Part shown: positions 1 through 7,976 of the stretch, in pieces | Position numbering within the stretch: position 1 is the stretch's first letter | How the letters are laid out: each line of letters begins with the position of its first letter | DNA from: Acidobacteriota bacterium | GTDB taxonomy: Bacteria > Acidobacteriota > Terriglobia > Terriglobales > Acidobacteriaceae | NCBI GenBank assembly: GCA_021780075.1 | Contig: JAJXZL010000037.1 | Coordinates: 1-57,631 of the forward strand | Direction of reading: 5' to 3' | DNA length: 57,631 bases | Translations under genes and position numbers: made by a program | Notes under the pieces: model-generated | Told to the model about the DNA's origin: nothing | The model's input: the letters and a program-made list of their open reading frames with translations, nothing else | Databases searched by the model: none

Positions 1-185
1 TCTTGCCCATCGTTTGGGTCGTTACCGACATAGGCATAGAGGTTCAGGCTCTGCGGATCGCCCATATTCGCGTAGGGAACCGGAACAATCTGAGCGCTCC
101 AGTCCGGCGTCGTAAACCGGCACAGACCCGAGGTGTAGTAGCGCGCCAGGAAATAATCAATCCCGCTGCCGTCCTGCTGGGTCAT
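1..185 (-). CDS. RHS repeat-associated core fragment (partial, runs off the left edge)
   Basis: The minus strand encodes at least 61 residues with the hallmark of the RHS repeat-associated core: a DYFLARYY segment near residue 10, then RFTTPDW, then NLYAYVGNDP. In complete RHS proteins this core closes a shell of YD repeats and precedes a variable toxic tip. Here an ATG lies only 15 nt after the stop of the upstream kinase gene, in the same reading frame, with a GGAG ribosome-binding site 6 nt before it. There are therefore no YD repeats upstream. It is either an orphan core-tip cassette or a remnant left by recombination. Its end lies outside the window, so any tip domain cannot be seen. Confidence 0.7.
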   Translation of the reverse strand, partial: MTQQDGSGIDYFLARYYTSGLCRFTTPDWSAQIVPVPYANMGDPQSLNLYAYVGNDPNDGQ

Positions 186-200
186 TGAGGGCTCCGGGGG

Positions 201-959
201 TTAGCTGGGGTCCTTCCAGAGCTTGACGCCGCCGAGGAGGCCGGTTTCGTTGGAGATGATGGTGACGTTGGGGCCTGGGGCGAACTCGATTTTTTTGGTG
301 TTGCCGCCGCCGATGTAGAGGTGGTCCCAGTTGAAGAGCTTTTCGGTTTGATCGATGGCTTCCTTGAGGAGCTTGTTCCAGTGCTTTTTGCCGAAGCGGT
401 CGATGCCGCGGCGGCCGAGGTAGTCCTCATAGGTCATACCCTTGGCGCGCCAGGGGTGGTGGCCGATCTCGAGACCGGGGCAGAGGTGGCCGTCAGAGAA
501 AAGCGCGCCGCCGAGTCCGGTGCCGAGGGTGAGGGTGAGTTCGACGCCGACGCCCTTGATGGCTCCGTAGCCCTGGACGGCGGCGTCGTTGCAGACGCGG
601 ACGGGCTTGCGCCAGAGCCTTTCGAGTTCGGACTGGAGAGGGAAGCCGCCAGCCCAGCGGGGATGGAGATTGAAGGCGCCGTAGGTTTTGCCGTGCTTGA
701 TAACGCCGGGAAAGCCAACCGAGACGCGGTCAAATTTGCCGAGCATTTTGCGCAGGGCGTCGAGCTTTTTGAGGACGGCGGCGGGCGTGGGGATTTTGGG
801 CGTGGCGAGGCGCTGGCGCTCGCTGCAGGGGTTTCCAGCGGGGTCAAGGAGCATGGCCTTGAGGCCGGAGCCGCCGATGTCAATGGCGAGGGTAATGGGG
901 GACTGGGTGGAGGCCTTGGCGGGCTTGCTGGCGACGGTCCTGGTGCTGAGCTTTTTCAT
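201..959 (-). CDS. ppgK: ROK-family kinase, probable polyphosphate glucokinase
   Basis: The protein has 252 residues, the usual size for polyphosphate glucokinases, which phosphorylate glucose with polyphosphate or ATP in the cytoplasm. Visible motifs are the N-terminal phosphate-binding IDIGGSG (about residues 26-32), a second glycine-rich loop LGTGLGG (near residue 142), and GLEIGHHPW just after it. The last is typical of the polyphosphate-dependent branch, which lacks the cysteine-rich zinc site of classical ROK repressors and kinases. No DNA-binding domain is present, so it is not a ROK repressor. A basic, Ala/Ser-rich tail of about 20 residues precedes the fold. The gene is followed in frame, after its stop, by the RHS fragment. 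Polyphosphate specificity is inferred from motif and length only. Confidence 0.8.
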   Translation of the reverse strand: MKKLSTRTVASKPAKASTQSPITLAIDIGGSGLKAMLLDPAGNPCSERQRLATPKIPTPAAVLKKLDALRKMLGKFDRVSVGFPGVIKHGKTYGAFNLHPRWAGGFPLQSELERLWRKPVRVCNDAAVQGYGAIKGVGVELTLTLGTGLGGALFSDGHLCPGLEIGHHPWRAKGMTYEDYLGRRGIDRFGKKHWNKLLKEAIDQTEKLFNWDHLYIGGGNTKKIEFAPGPNVTIISNETGLLGGVKLWKDPS

Positions 960-1045
960 CAGAACAGAATTGTAAAGCGCGGCGGCAGGTTTGCGCAGGC
1001 GGAGCAGCGAGGGCGCGGCAATCGCCTACACTGAGGTTGCCGCCC

Positions 1046-3568
1046 ATGCCTGTCTACTGCGAAGTCGCGCTGCCTGTGCCGCTGGACCGCACGTTTACCT
1101 ATGCGGCGCGGGAGGAGCAGCCGCCTGCGCGGGGCGCGAGGATTATTGCTCCGTTTCGCAACGAGAAACTGATTGGCGTGGTGACAGCGGTGACGGCGAC
1201 GGCTCCGGCGGATTTTGAGGCGCGCGCGATTGAGGCGGTACTGGATGAGGAGCCGCTGCTGAGCGAACACCTGCTGAAGCTGGCGGAGTGGATTGCGGGG
1301 TACTATCTGGCTCCGCTGGGTGAGGTGCTGCGAGGGATGCTGCCGCTGATGGCGGAGGTGCGGCGGACGGTGTGTTACCGCATCAGCGATCTGGGACGGG
1401 ATGTGCTGGCGCGGAGCGTGGAGGGGATGAGTGAACGTTCCCACCCATCTCGCATACGGCGCGAGATGGATGGGGCACCCGGCGAGAAGGATGGGGCACG
1501 CGGGAAACTTTCAGCCGAGAAGCAGGACCTGGAGCGGCGGGTGTTGGAGCGGCTGGCCGATGGCGAGGCGGTGAAGGTGTCCACGCTGCGCACGGCGACG
1601 GGGGCGACGCTGCAGGTGCTGGCGGGGATGCTGCGCAGGAAGTGGATTGCGCGCGAGACGTCTGCGGTGGAGCGGGACGCGCGGCGCACGGAGCGCTTTG
1701 CGGTGCTGATTCCCGAGGCGCGGCTGCCCTCGCTGACAGAGAAGCAGCAGGCGATTCTGGCAGAGCTGGCGGCATGCGGCGGGGAGTTGCCGCTGGCGGA
1801 GTTGCGGAAGAAGGAATTGCCGTCATCGACGCTGCAGACTCTGGTGCGGCGGGGGCTGGTGCGGATTGAGGAGCGCGCGGCGGCGTTTCGGCTGGGAGGC
1901 CTTGAGGCTTCGGCGGAGCCGCTGAGTTTGAACGCAGTGCAAATGGAGGCGCTGGCTTCGATTGCGTCGGCGCTGGGGAGATTCAAGCCGTTTTTGCTGC
2001 ACGGCGTAACGGGGTCGGGAAAGACGGCGGTGTATCTGGCGGCGATGCAGCGGGCGCTGGACCGGGGATTGGCGTCGGTTCTGCTGGTGCCGGAGATTGG
2101 GCTGACGCCGCAGATGGCGGGGCTGCTGGATGCGGCGTTTGGCGAGCGGGTGGCGCTGTTGCACTCCGCGCTGACGCCGGAGGAGCGCAGCGAGCAGTGG
2201 CGGCGGATTCATCGTGGTGATGCGCCGATTGTGGTGGGGACGCGCTCGGCGATTTTTGCGCCGGTGCCGAAGCTGGGTTTGATTCTGGTGGACGAGGAAC
2301 ACGACCAGAGCTACAAGCAGGAGGAGACGCCGCGCTACAACGCACGCGATGTGGCGGTGATGCGCGCGAAGCTGGCGGATGCCGTGGTGGTGCTGGGGTC
2401 GGCGACTCCGTCGCTGGAGAGCTGGCAGAACTCGGCGCAGGGGAAGTACACGCGCATCGCGATGCAGGACCGCGTGAAGAACCGGCCGCTGCCTGAGGTC
2501 GAACTGGTGGACATGCGGCGCGAGTTCCAGGAGACGGGGCGGGAGCAGCTCTTTTCGCGCGCGCTGGTGAACGAGACGCGAGCGGCGCTGGAGCGCGGCG
2601 AGCAGGCGATTATTCTGCTGAACCGGCGGGGCTACTCGTTCGCCGTGATTTGCCGGGCGTGCGGGGCGAAGCTGGAGTGCGAGAACTGCGCGATTGCGCT
2701 GACGCACCACAAGCCGCCCGCGGATGCGGCGGAGATTGCGCGCGCGGGGCAGCGGCTGGAATGCCACTATTGCGGCTACAAGCGGAGCGTGCCGGCGCGG
2801 TGCCCGAAGTGCGATAGCGAGCATCTCTACTATCTTGGCGCGGGGTCGCAGCAGGGCGAGGAGCGGTTGGCGGAGATTTTTCCGGGAGCGCGGATCGGGC
2901 GGATGGACCGCGATACGGTGAGGGGACGCTACGATCTGGAGCGTCTGCTGGCACGGCTGCACTCGGGGGAGATCAATCTTCTGGTGGGTACGCAGATGAT
3001 TGCGAAAGGGCATGATATTCACGGCGTGACGCTGGTGGGCGTGGTGGGTTGCGACCATGCGCTGTCGATGCCGGATTTTCGCGCGGCGGAGCGGGTGTTT
3101 CAACTGATGACGCAGGTTTCAGGACGAGCGGGGCGCGGCGAGCTGCCAGGGCGCGTGGTGGTGCAGACGTACTATCCCGACCACTATGCAATTGTGGCGG
3201 CCAGCAAGCATGACTACGCGAGCTTTGTGGAGCGCGAGCTGAAGTACCGGCGGTGGATGCACTATCCGCCGTTTGGCGTGCTGGCGAATGTGCTGGTGCA
3301 GTCCGACAAGCTGGAGGAAGCAGCGGGGTGGTCGGCGGAGTTGGGGAAGTGGTTCCAGAAGGCTGCTCCGGAGGGCGTGCGCGTGCTGGGGCCGTGCACT
3401 GCGCCGATTGCGCGGATCAAGGGCGTGTATCGCTTTCACCTGATTTTGAAGGCGGCATCGCGGAAGGCGCTGAATGCGGCGTTACGCGGAGCACTGGCGC
3501 ATGCGGACAAGGCCGGAGTGCCGCGGAGAAATCTGGTGGTGGATGTGGATGCGCAGCGGCTGATGTAG
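1046..3568 (+). CDS. priA: Primosomal protein N' (replication restart helicase PriA)
   Basis: PriA reloads the replisome at stalled or repaired forks. The 840-residue product has the N-terminal 3'-end-binding domain, a winged-helix segment, and a superfamily 2 helicase core with Walker A GVTGSGKT (about 320-327) and DEEH box (about 416-419). Two zinc-binding clusters lie inside the helicase: cysteines near 536, 539, 545, 548 and near 573, 576, 586, 589. The ATG at 1046 is preferred over the TTG three codons upstream because GAGG lies 9 nt before it and the product then begins MPVYCEVALP, as in other PriA proteins. Around residues 132-153 the frame runs through a REP-like palindrome (1440-1475), giving an Arg/Asp/Gly-rich insertion between the first two domains. 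Confidence 0.95.
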   Translation: MPVYCEVALPVPLDRTFTYAAREEQPPARGARIIAPFRNEKLIGVVTAVTATAPADFEARAIEAVLDEEPLLSEHLLKLAEWIAGYYLAPLGEVLRGMLPLMAEVRRTVCYRISDLGRDVLARSVEGMSERSHPSRIRREMDGAPGEKDGARGKLSAEKQDLERRVLERLADGEAVKVSTLRTATGATLQVLAGMLRRKWIARETSAVERDARRTERFAVLIPEARLPSLTEKQQAILAELAACGGELPLAELRKKELPSSTLQTLVRRGLVRIEERAAAFRLGGLEASAEPLSLNAVQMEALASIASALGRFKPFLLHGVTGSGKTAVYLAAMQRALDRGLASVLLVPEIGLTPQMAGLLDAAFGERVALLHSALTPEERSEQWRRIHRGDAPIVVGTRSAIFAPVPKLGLILVDEEHDQSYKQEETPRYNARDVAVMRAKLADAVVVLGSATPSLESWQNSAQGKYTRIAMQDRVKNRPLPEVELVDMRREFQETGREQLFSRALVNETRAALERGEQAIILLNRRGYSFAVICRACGAKLECENCAIALTHHKPPADAAEIARAGQRLECHYCGYKRSVPARCPKCDSEHLYYLGAGSQQGEERLAEIFPGARIGRMDRDTVRGRYDLERLLARLHSGEINLLVGTQMIAKGHDIHGVTLVGVVGCDHALSMPDFRAAERVFQLMTQVSGRAGRGELPGRVVVQTYYPDHYAIVAASKHDYASFVERELKYRRWMHYPPFGVLANVLVQSDKLEEAAGWSAELGKWFQKAAPEGVRVLGPCTAPIARIKGVYRFHLILKAASRKALNAALRGALAHADKAGVPRRNLVVDVDAQRLM
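1440..1475. repeat. REP-like palindrome inside priA
   Basis: The arms CCATCTCGC (1445-1453) and GCGAGATGG (1461-1469) are perfectly complementary across a 7-nt loop. The flanks extend the pairing imperfectly with CCCAC on the left and ATGGGG on the right. A second GGATGGGGCAC element follows at about 1489-1499, repeating the right flank (GGATGGGGCAC at 1468-1478). The stretch keeps the priA frame open. I saw no second full copy in this window, so the call as a dispersed family rests on form alone. Confidence 0.5.
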
Positions 3569-3661
3569 CGAGGCGGCGGAGCTGGCGGCGTCAGCAGAGT
3601 TTGGGCGGATAGACTTCATTGGTTGGTCGCGTTGTCTGATATTTCCCAGGGAGGACATGGA

Positions 3662-5263
3662 ATGAGAGTTGGAGCGTTGAGGAGTTCTGTGCGCGTGGCG
3701 CTGGTTGCGGCGGGTTTATTTTCACTTGCGTGTGGATCGGTTCCGTTGCATGGGCAGGCGACGCCGGTTCACGTGTTCTTTCGCGTGCAGGCGGGGGCTT
3801 CAGTTGGAGCGCCGATCAGCGGGCGGCTGCTGATTTTTGTGAAGCCGGGAGCGGGCGACAGGGAAGTGGAGAACAGCGAGTTTCGTCCCACGGATACATG
3901 GGTGGCGGCCCGCGAAGTGCATGACCTTATGCCCGGCACGACGATCGAGTTCGATGCCGATGAGGCGGCTTATCCGAAGCCGTTTTCTGCTCTGCCGGCA
4001 GGGACGTATGAGGCGCAGGCCGTGCTCGACGTGGACCATACGTATACATACAGCGGCCGCAACGAGCGGGATTGGGTGAGCCCTGTGGTCGCACTGCCGG
4101 GATGGACGCCGGGCAGCGGTGCGGAACCTGTGCTGACGCTCGACCATCACGCGGAGGCGAATGCACAACGGGCGTCGATGATGGCAGCGGCGCAAGCAAA
4201 GGCAAAGCCCGACGTGGCGCAGCTTGAGACGTTTGAAAGCCCGGTGATGAGCCGGTTCTGGGGGCATCCCGTGAGCATTGCGGCGTGGGTGATTCTGCCG
4301 CCGGGATACGATGGGCACGGCAAAGCGAAATATCCGACGGCCTACTGGACGCATGGGTTCGGGGGCGGGATTGACGGTGCGCTGATGACGGGCCTGGCGA
4401 TTCGTGCCCGCATGGATGAAGGCAAGATGCCTCCCATGATCTGGGTGATGCTGGATGAGTCGCTGCCGGAAGGGACGCACGAGTTTGCCGACTCAGTGAA
4501 CGACGGGCCGTGGGGAGCGGCGCTGACCACGGAGTTTATTCCGCAGCTTGAGAAGAAGTACCGCATGGACGCGCGGGCTACGGGACGGTTGCTGAACGGG
4601 CACTCCAGCGGCGGGTGGGCGACGCTGCAACTCGAGGTGAACTATCCGAACGTGTTTGGCGGCACGTGGTCCACTTCGCCGGACCCGAGTGATTTTCACG
4701 ACTTTACCGGGACTGATCTTTATGCAGCGAACGCCAACGTGTATCGCCGCGCTGACGGGACTGCCACGCCCATCTTCCGCGACAAGGGCAAAGTGATTGC
4801 GACGTTTGAGCAGCTTACGCGCCTGGAAGACGTGGAGGGCCACTTTGGAGGACAGGTTTCTTCCTTTGACTGGGTGTTTTCTCCGAAGGGGAAAGATGGC
4901 GCGCCTGAGCCGATGTTTGACCACAAGTCGGGCGCGGTGAATCCGAAGGTGATTGCGTACTGGCACGATCACTACGACCTTGCGCATCTTGTGGAAGCGC
5001 ACTGGGCTGAGCGTGGCGCGCTGCTGAAGGGCCGTATTCACCTGATTGTGGGGACGGCAGACACGTTTTATCTGGATGGCCCGGCGCACAGGTTCGAGGC
5101 AGTGCTGAAGCAGCTGGGCGGCGATCCGCACTTCACATACATTCCGGATCGCACGCATTTTGATTTGTATGTTGTGGACAAGGATCGCATGGGCCTTTTT
5201 GACCAGATCGGCGCGGAGATGTATGCGGTGGCCAGGCCTCGCGCGCATTGGAAAAGACAGTAG
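3662..5263 (+). CDS. Secreted esterase of the alpha/beta-hydrolase (esterase D / enterochelin-esterase-like) type
   Basis: The predicted 533-residue precursor starts at an ATG with GGGAGG 7 nt upstream. Its first 33 residues form a Sec signal peptide (basic start, hydrophobic core, cleavage near HGQ). The N-terminal half looks like a beta-sandwich. The C-terminal half has the hydrolase nucleophile elbow GHSSGGW, placing the serine near residue 315, and an acid and histidine region near the end (DRTHFD). This matches large periplasmic esterases that act on acyl or siderophore-like esters, but the substrate cannot be read from sequence. It stands alone, with a hairpin after the stop. Confidence 0.75.
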   Translation: MRVGALRSSVRVALVAAGLFSLACGSVPLHGQATPVHVFFRVQAGASVGAPISGRLLIFVKPGAGDREVENSEFRPTDTWVAAREVHDLMPGTTIEFDADEAAYPKPFSALPAGTYEAQAVLDVDHTYTYSGRNERDWVSPVVALPGWTPGSGAEPVLTLDHHAEANAQRASMMAAAQAKAKPDVAQLETFESPVMSRFWGHPVSIAAWVILPPGYDGHGKAKYPTAYWTHGFGGGIDGALMTGLAIRARMDEGKMPPMIWVMLDESLPEGTHEFADSVNDGPWGAALTTEFIPQLEKKYRMDARATGRLLNGHSSGGWATLQLEVNYPNVFGGTWSTSPDPSDFHDFTGTDLYAANANVYRRADGTATPIFRDKGKVIATFEQLTRLEDVEGHFGGQVSSFDWVFSPKGKDGAPEPMFDHKSGAVNPKVIAYWHDHYDLAHLVEAHWAERGALLKGRIHLIVGTADTFYLDGPAHRFEAVLKQLGGDPHFTYIPDRTHFDLYVVDKDRMGLFDQIGAEMYAVARPRAHWKRQ

Positions 5264-5274
5264 AAGCGAAGGGA

Positions 5275-5308
5275 TGAAGCGGCTGTGTCGACGGGGACAG
5301 CCGCTTCA
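5275..5308 (+). terminator. Hairpin at the end of the esterase gene
   Basis: Twelve perfect base pairs (TGAAGCGGCTGT at 5275-5286 with ACAGCCGCTTCA at 5297-5308) enclose a 10-nt loop, 11 nt after the stop codon. There is no T-run after it, so it may be a factor-assisted terminator or a 3'-end stabiliser. The rest of the gap to 5506 shows no gene. Confidence 0.5.
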
Positions 5309-5506
5309 GGCGCTTGCGGGGAGCGCTGAGAGCAGCAGGAGGAGGCAGGGAACGAGGTGGGGCGGACCCGCGGCGCGACTGTGCTTGCGGTGAACGCGCA
5401 AGGATCGACCTCCAACGCAACGTTCTAGCAGCCAGTCCTGCTCAAAGGGGAAAGTGCAAGGGACGGGCTTTGCCCCGGAATCGAGCCCGGGGATGGAGCG
5501 ACGGCG

Positions 5507-5797
5507 CTATTTGCCGGGAGGGCCGCCTGCGTCGAGGGCGTGCAGCTCTTTGCCGGGTTTGAAGCGCACGGCTTTTCCGGGTGTAATGCTGACCTCAGTG
5601 CCGGTGCGGGGGTTGCGGCCGATGCCAGTTTTGCGGGCGCGGACGCTGAAGACGCCGAAGCCGCGCAACTCAATGCGCTCGCCTGCGGTCAGGGCCTGTT
5701 TGAGGCCTTCGAAAACCGTGTCCACCGCAGCTTCGGCCTTGGTGCGCGGCAGACCTGTGCGCTCGATGACATGATGAACAATGTCCTGCTTAATCAA
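5507..5797 (-). CDS. HU/IHF-family DNA-binding protein
   Basis: The 96-residue product matches the HU/IHF fold over its whole length. It starts MIKQDIVHHV, has the helix-helix body, the beta-arm region with GIGRNPRTG (about 58-66) and the C-terminal KAVRFKPGKEL. Such proteins bend DNA and organise the nucleoid. The GIGRNPRTG arm is closer to IHF-alpha-like members than to classical HU, but the exact subtype is uncertain. The start is a TTG codon at 5797-5795, supported by GAGG 8 nt upstream and by alignment of the N-terminus with the family. A short tail ending GGPPGK extends past the usual end. It is divergent from dcd. Confidence 0.9.
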   Translation of the reverse strand: MIKQDIVHHVIERTGLPRTKAEAAVDTVFEGLKQALTAGERIELRGFGVFSVRARKTGIGRNPRTGTEVSITPGKAVRFKPGKELHALDAGGPPGK

Positions 5798-5829
5798 TGC
5801 CGTTACCTCGCTGACGCAACTGGATTTGA

Positions 5830-5860
5830 CTGTACCACGGTCTACGCATTGATGGTACAG
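5830..5860. promoter_or_regulatory. Inverted repeat in the HU/dcd divergent gap
   Basis: CTGTACC (5830-5836) and GGTACAG (5854-5860) form perfect 7-bp inverted arms 17 nt apart, 33 nt upstream of the HU start codon. The spacing places the half-sites about two and a half turns apart, so they could be an operator for the HU gene. This is a pattern observation only. Confidence 0.3.
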
Positions 5861-5969
5861 AATTTGCGGGGATTGTGGAATATCGGGCTGTGTTGGGATG
5901 AAACGTTCTGTTGCGCAAAGGAAGCTGCGGCGCCAGGTGGGCAGGTTGGACGGGCTGGGAGATGCACGG

Positions 5970-5998
5970 TTGTCATCTGCAGGCGCGTTTCGTAAGAT
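5970..5998 (+). promoter_or_regulatory. Candidate sigma-70 promoter for dcd
   Basis: TTGTCA (5970-5975) and TAAGAT (5993-5998) are separated by exactly 17 nt and point toward dcd. They match the -35 consensus at five of six positions and the -10 at four of six. A start near 6005 would give a leader of about 65 nt. Confidence 0.45.
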
Positions 5999-6070
5999 GA
6001 ATCCTTCAAGCGGCCATTGGAGCCAGCTGGTTTTTTCCGGGTGCAGACTGTCGTCCGGAACAGGAGAGGC

Positions 6071-6625
6071 ATGTCAATTCAGAGTGACCGTTGGATCAGG
6101 GAACAAGCGCTGACACACCAGATGATTGAGCCGTTCAGCGAAAAACAGGTGCGCGAGGGCGTCATTTCGTACGGGCTATCTTCGTATGGCTACGATCTGC
6201 GGGTCTCTGACGAATTCAAGATTTTTACCAATGTCAATAGCGCGATTATCGACCCGAAGGCATTTGATGAGCGGTCCTTTGTGTCGGTGCAGGCCGATTC
6301 GGTGATTATTCCGCCCAATTCATTCGCGCTGGCGCGTTCGGTGGAGTATTTTCGTATTCCGAGGGACGTGTTGACGATTTGCGTTGGGAAATCGACCTAC
6401 GCGCGCTGTGGAATTATTGTGAACGTGACGCCTTTCGAGCCGGAGTGGGAGGGATTTGTGACGCTTGAAATCTCAAACACCACGCCTTTACCGGCCCGAG
6501 TGTATGCCAATGAAGGACTCTGCCAGATTCTGTTCTTCCGCTCGAACGAGCCGTGCGAAACGAGCTACGCTGATCGCAAGGGGAAGTATCAGAAGCAGCA
6601 GGGAATTGTTCTACCGAAACTCTAG
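6071..6625 (+). CDS. dcd: dCTP deaminase
   Basis: The 184-residue protein converts dCTP to dUTP, feeding dTMP synthesis. It carries the family segments [10 protein letters not shown] near the N-terminus, the conserved KSTYARCGI with its catalytic-site arginine and serine neighbours, TPFEPEWEG with the catalytic glutamate region, and the C-terminal [13 protein letters not shown] tail that closes over the nucleotide. The length fits trimeric or hexameric Dcd. The ATG at 6071 is chosen because it has a strong GGAGAGG site immediately upstream and the product then starts MSIQSDRWI. Longer upstream reading is not conserved in form. No nucleotide-metabolism neighbours. Confidence 0.95.
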   Translation: MSIQSDRWIREQALTHQMIEPFSEKQVREGVISYGLSSYGYDLRVSDEFKIFTNVNSAIIDPKAFDERSFVSVQADSVIIPPNSFALARSVEYFRIPRDVLTICVGKSTYARCGIIVNVTPFEPEWEGFVTLEISNTTPLPARVYANEGLCQILFFRSNEPCETSYADRKGKYQKQQGIVLPKL

Positions 6626-6749
6626 TTTTGAAGCAAGATGCCTTGTCGAGTGATTCTTCGGATGTGTGTCTCGTGGGGCCTCCCCAGCCGCGCGAAGGGC
6701 ACAGCAAGCCTGGCGGATGAATCACTTTCGTCTCAAGCAGGGAGTCCAC

Positions 6750-7448
6750 ATGCCTTCTACTGATACGCCAAATCCTATCCGGATTGGCTTGATTGCCGGT
6801 GAACCGTTGCGCATGGAGGGTCTCAACAGCATCTTTGAGCGCCAGCCTGAGCCGGGGCAGGTGCCACTGCTTCCCGTAACGGGCACACTTGAAAGCCTGA
6901 TGGCCGACCCGTCCATCGAGTTTCTGGTTGTTGACTTGAATTCGTCATCCGGACGGCTCGAGTCTCTGAAGGAGATTCGACGGACGCGGCCCACGATTCG
7001 GCTGATCGTGATTGGCCCGGAGGGCAACGAGCAGCTTGTCATGGATGCGATCATCGCCGGCGCGCGGGCGTTTCTGGACCTGACGGCGGCGCCGCGGGTG
7101 GTGCGCGAGGCGATCGAGGTGGTTGTTTCAGGCTCGATCTGGGCTCCGCGACGGCTGCTGTCCGCGCTGATTGACCGGCTGCTTGCGAATCAAGACGGCA
7201 CTGCGAGCAAAACGGCCCCGTATCTGACCTTCCGCGAGCGCCAGGTTCTGGATCTTATCCTGGAGGCGCGGTCGAACAAGGAGATTGCCTCTGAACTGGG
7301 GATTGAGGAGCGCACGGTGAAGGCGCATGTGGGCAAGCTGATGCGCAAGACCGGCGCAGAGAACAGGATAGAGCTGTCTCTGCGGGCGCTGAATGGCTCG
7401 CTGATGTCGAAGGGCGGGGCGGCTGCTTTAGCACATGAACGGCGATAG
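6750..7448 (+). CDS. LuxR/NarL-type transcriptional regulator with a degenerate receiver
   Basis: The 232-residue protein has an N-terminal receiver-like domain (about 10-130) and a C-terminal LuxR helix-turn-helix (about 160-225, with TFRERQVLDLI, NKEIASELGI and RTVKAHVGKLM). The expected acidic pair after the first strand is reduced to AGEP. The phosphoacceptor is probably retained at D62 (VVDLN), but the lysine that normally follows the fifth strand is absent (FLDLTAA). Phosphorylation may thus be weak or absent. The ATG at 6750 has GGGAG upstream. No histidine kinase is adjacent, so its signal is unknown. Confidence 0.85.
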   Translation: MPSTDTPNPIRIGLIAGEPLRMEGLNSIFERQPEPGQVPLLPVTGTLESLMADPSIEFLVVDLNSSSGRLESLKEIRRTRPTIRLIVIGPEGNEQLVMDAIIAGARAFLDLTAAPRVVREAIEVVVSGSIWAPRRLLSALIDRLLANQDGTASKTAPYLTFRERQVLDLILEARSNKEIASELGIEERTVKAHVGKLMRKTGAENRIELSLRALNGSLMSKGGAAALAHERR

Positions 7449-7976
7449 AGCTCCGCGCACGCCAGGCCTGGCTGAGGGGCATTGAAGTACAACTTAAAGT
7501 CTTACTCCTTTCGTACTCTTGTAGCGGAAGGTGTTTACCGTGACACTGCAATCAAGAAACAACGCAGATCTGGGGAAGGGGTTCCCGGGCAGCATGCGAA
7601 TCATGAAGCCCGGCAACCCCTCTTTTTTGTGTGCGCCGCTAGGCACCCAGGACTGTTTTCGTTGTATTCCAGCCCACCTCCGCATCAATCTACGCATCAA
7701 AACCAGAAAGACGGGAAGATCATTACTGCATCAGGCGCTTTGCTATGGCAAATCCTTGATTGCAGGAGTTTTATTTTGCAAAGTGGGCAGGGTTGCCGAA
7801 GGCTGCGCAGTGTTTTGCTCCATGGGAATCTTGTGTGGCAGCATTGAGACAAGGCGCAGAGGGACGCGAGAGGTCGCGCATTCCCTGGTAGTTACCTTGC
7901 CAGCCCGATGCCGTCTTTTGTGTTGAGCAGCTCAAAAAAACCGCCGACAAAGGCGCGGACTTGAAAGGAATTACGA
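7449..7976. other. Long non-coding gap between the LuxR regulator and the SYLF gene
   Basis: This 528-nt stretch has no convincing gene; the one open frame of about 130 codons (7531-7926) lacks protein-like composition and a ribosome-binding site. It holds a strong terminator at 7578-7628. The 350 nt downstream, including an AT-rich patch near 7700-7780, presumably contains the SYLF promoter and leader, but I could not identify a clear -35/-10 pair. Confidence 0.5.
7578..7628 (+). terminator. Intrinsic terminator
   Basis: A GGGGTT/AACCCC stem (7578-7583 with 7615-7620) continues, after a single C:C mismatch, into CCGGGC/GCCCGG (7585-7590 with 7608-7613), closed by a 17-nt loop and followed by TCTTTTTT (7621-7628). 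It lies 130 nt past the LuxR gene and most likely ends its transcript or that of a small RNA in the gap. Confidence 0.8.

Noticed and set aside
1823..3103. Minus-strand open frame inside priA
   Set aside because: Arg/His-rich shadow of priA.
7531..7926. 131-codon open frame in the LuxR-SYLF gap
   Set aside because: It crosses the intrinsic terminator, lacks a ribosome-binding site and has no protein-like composition.
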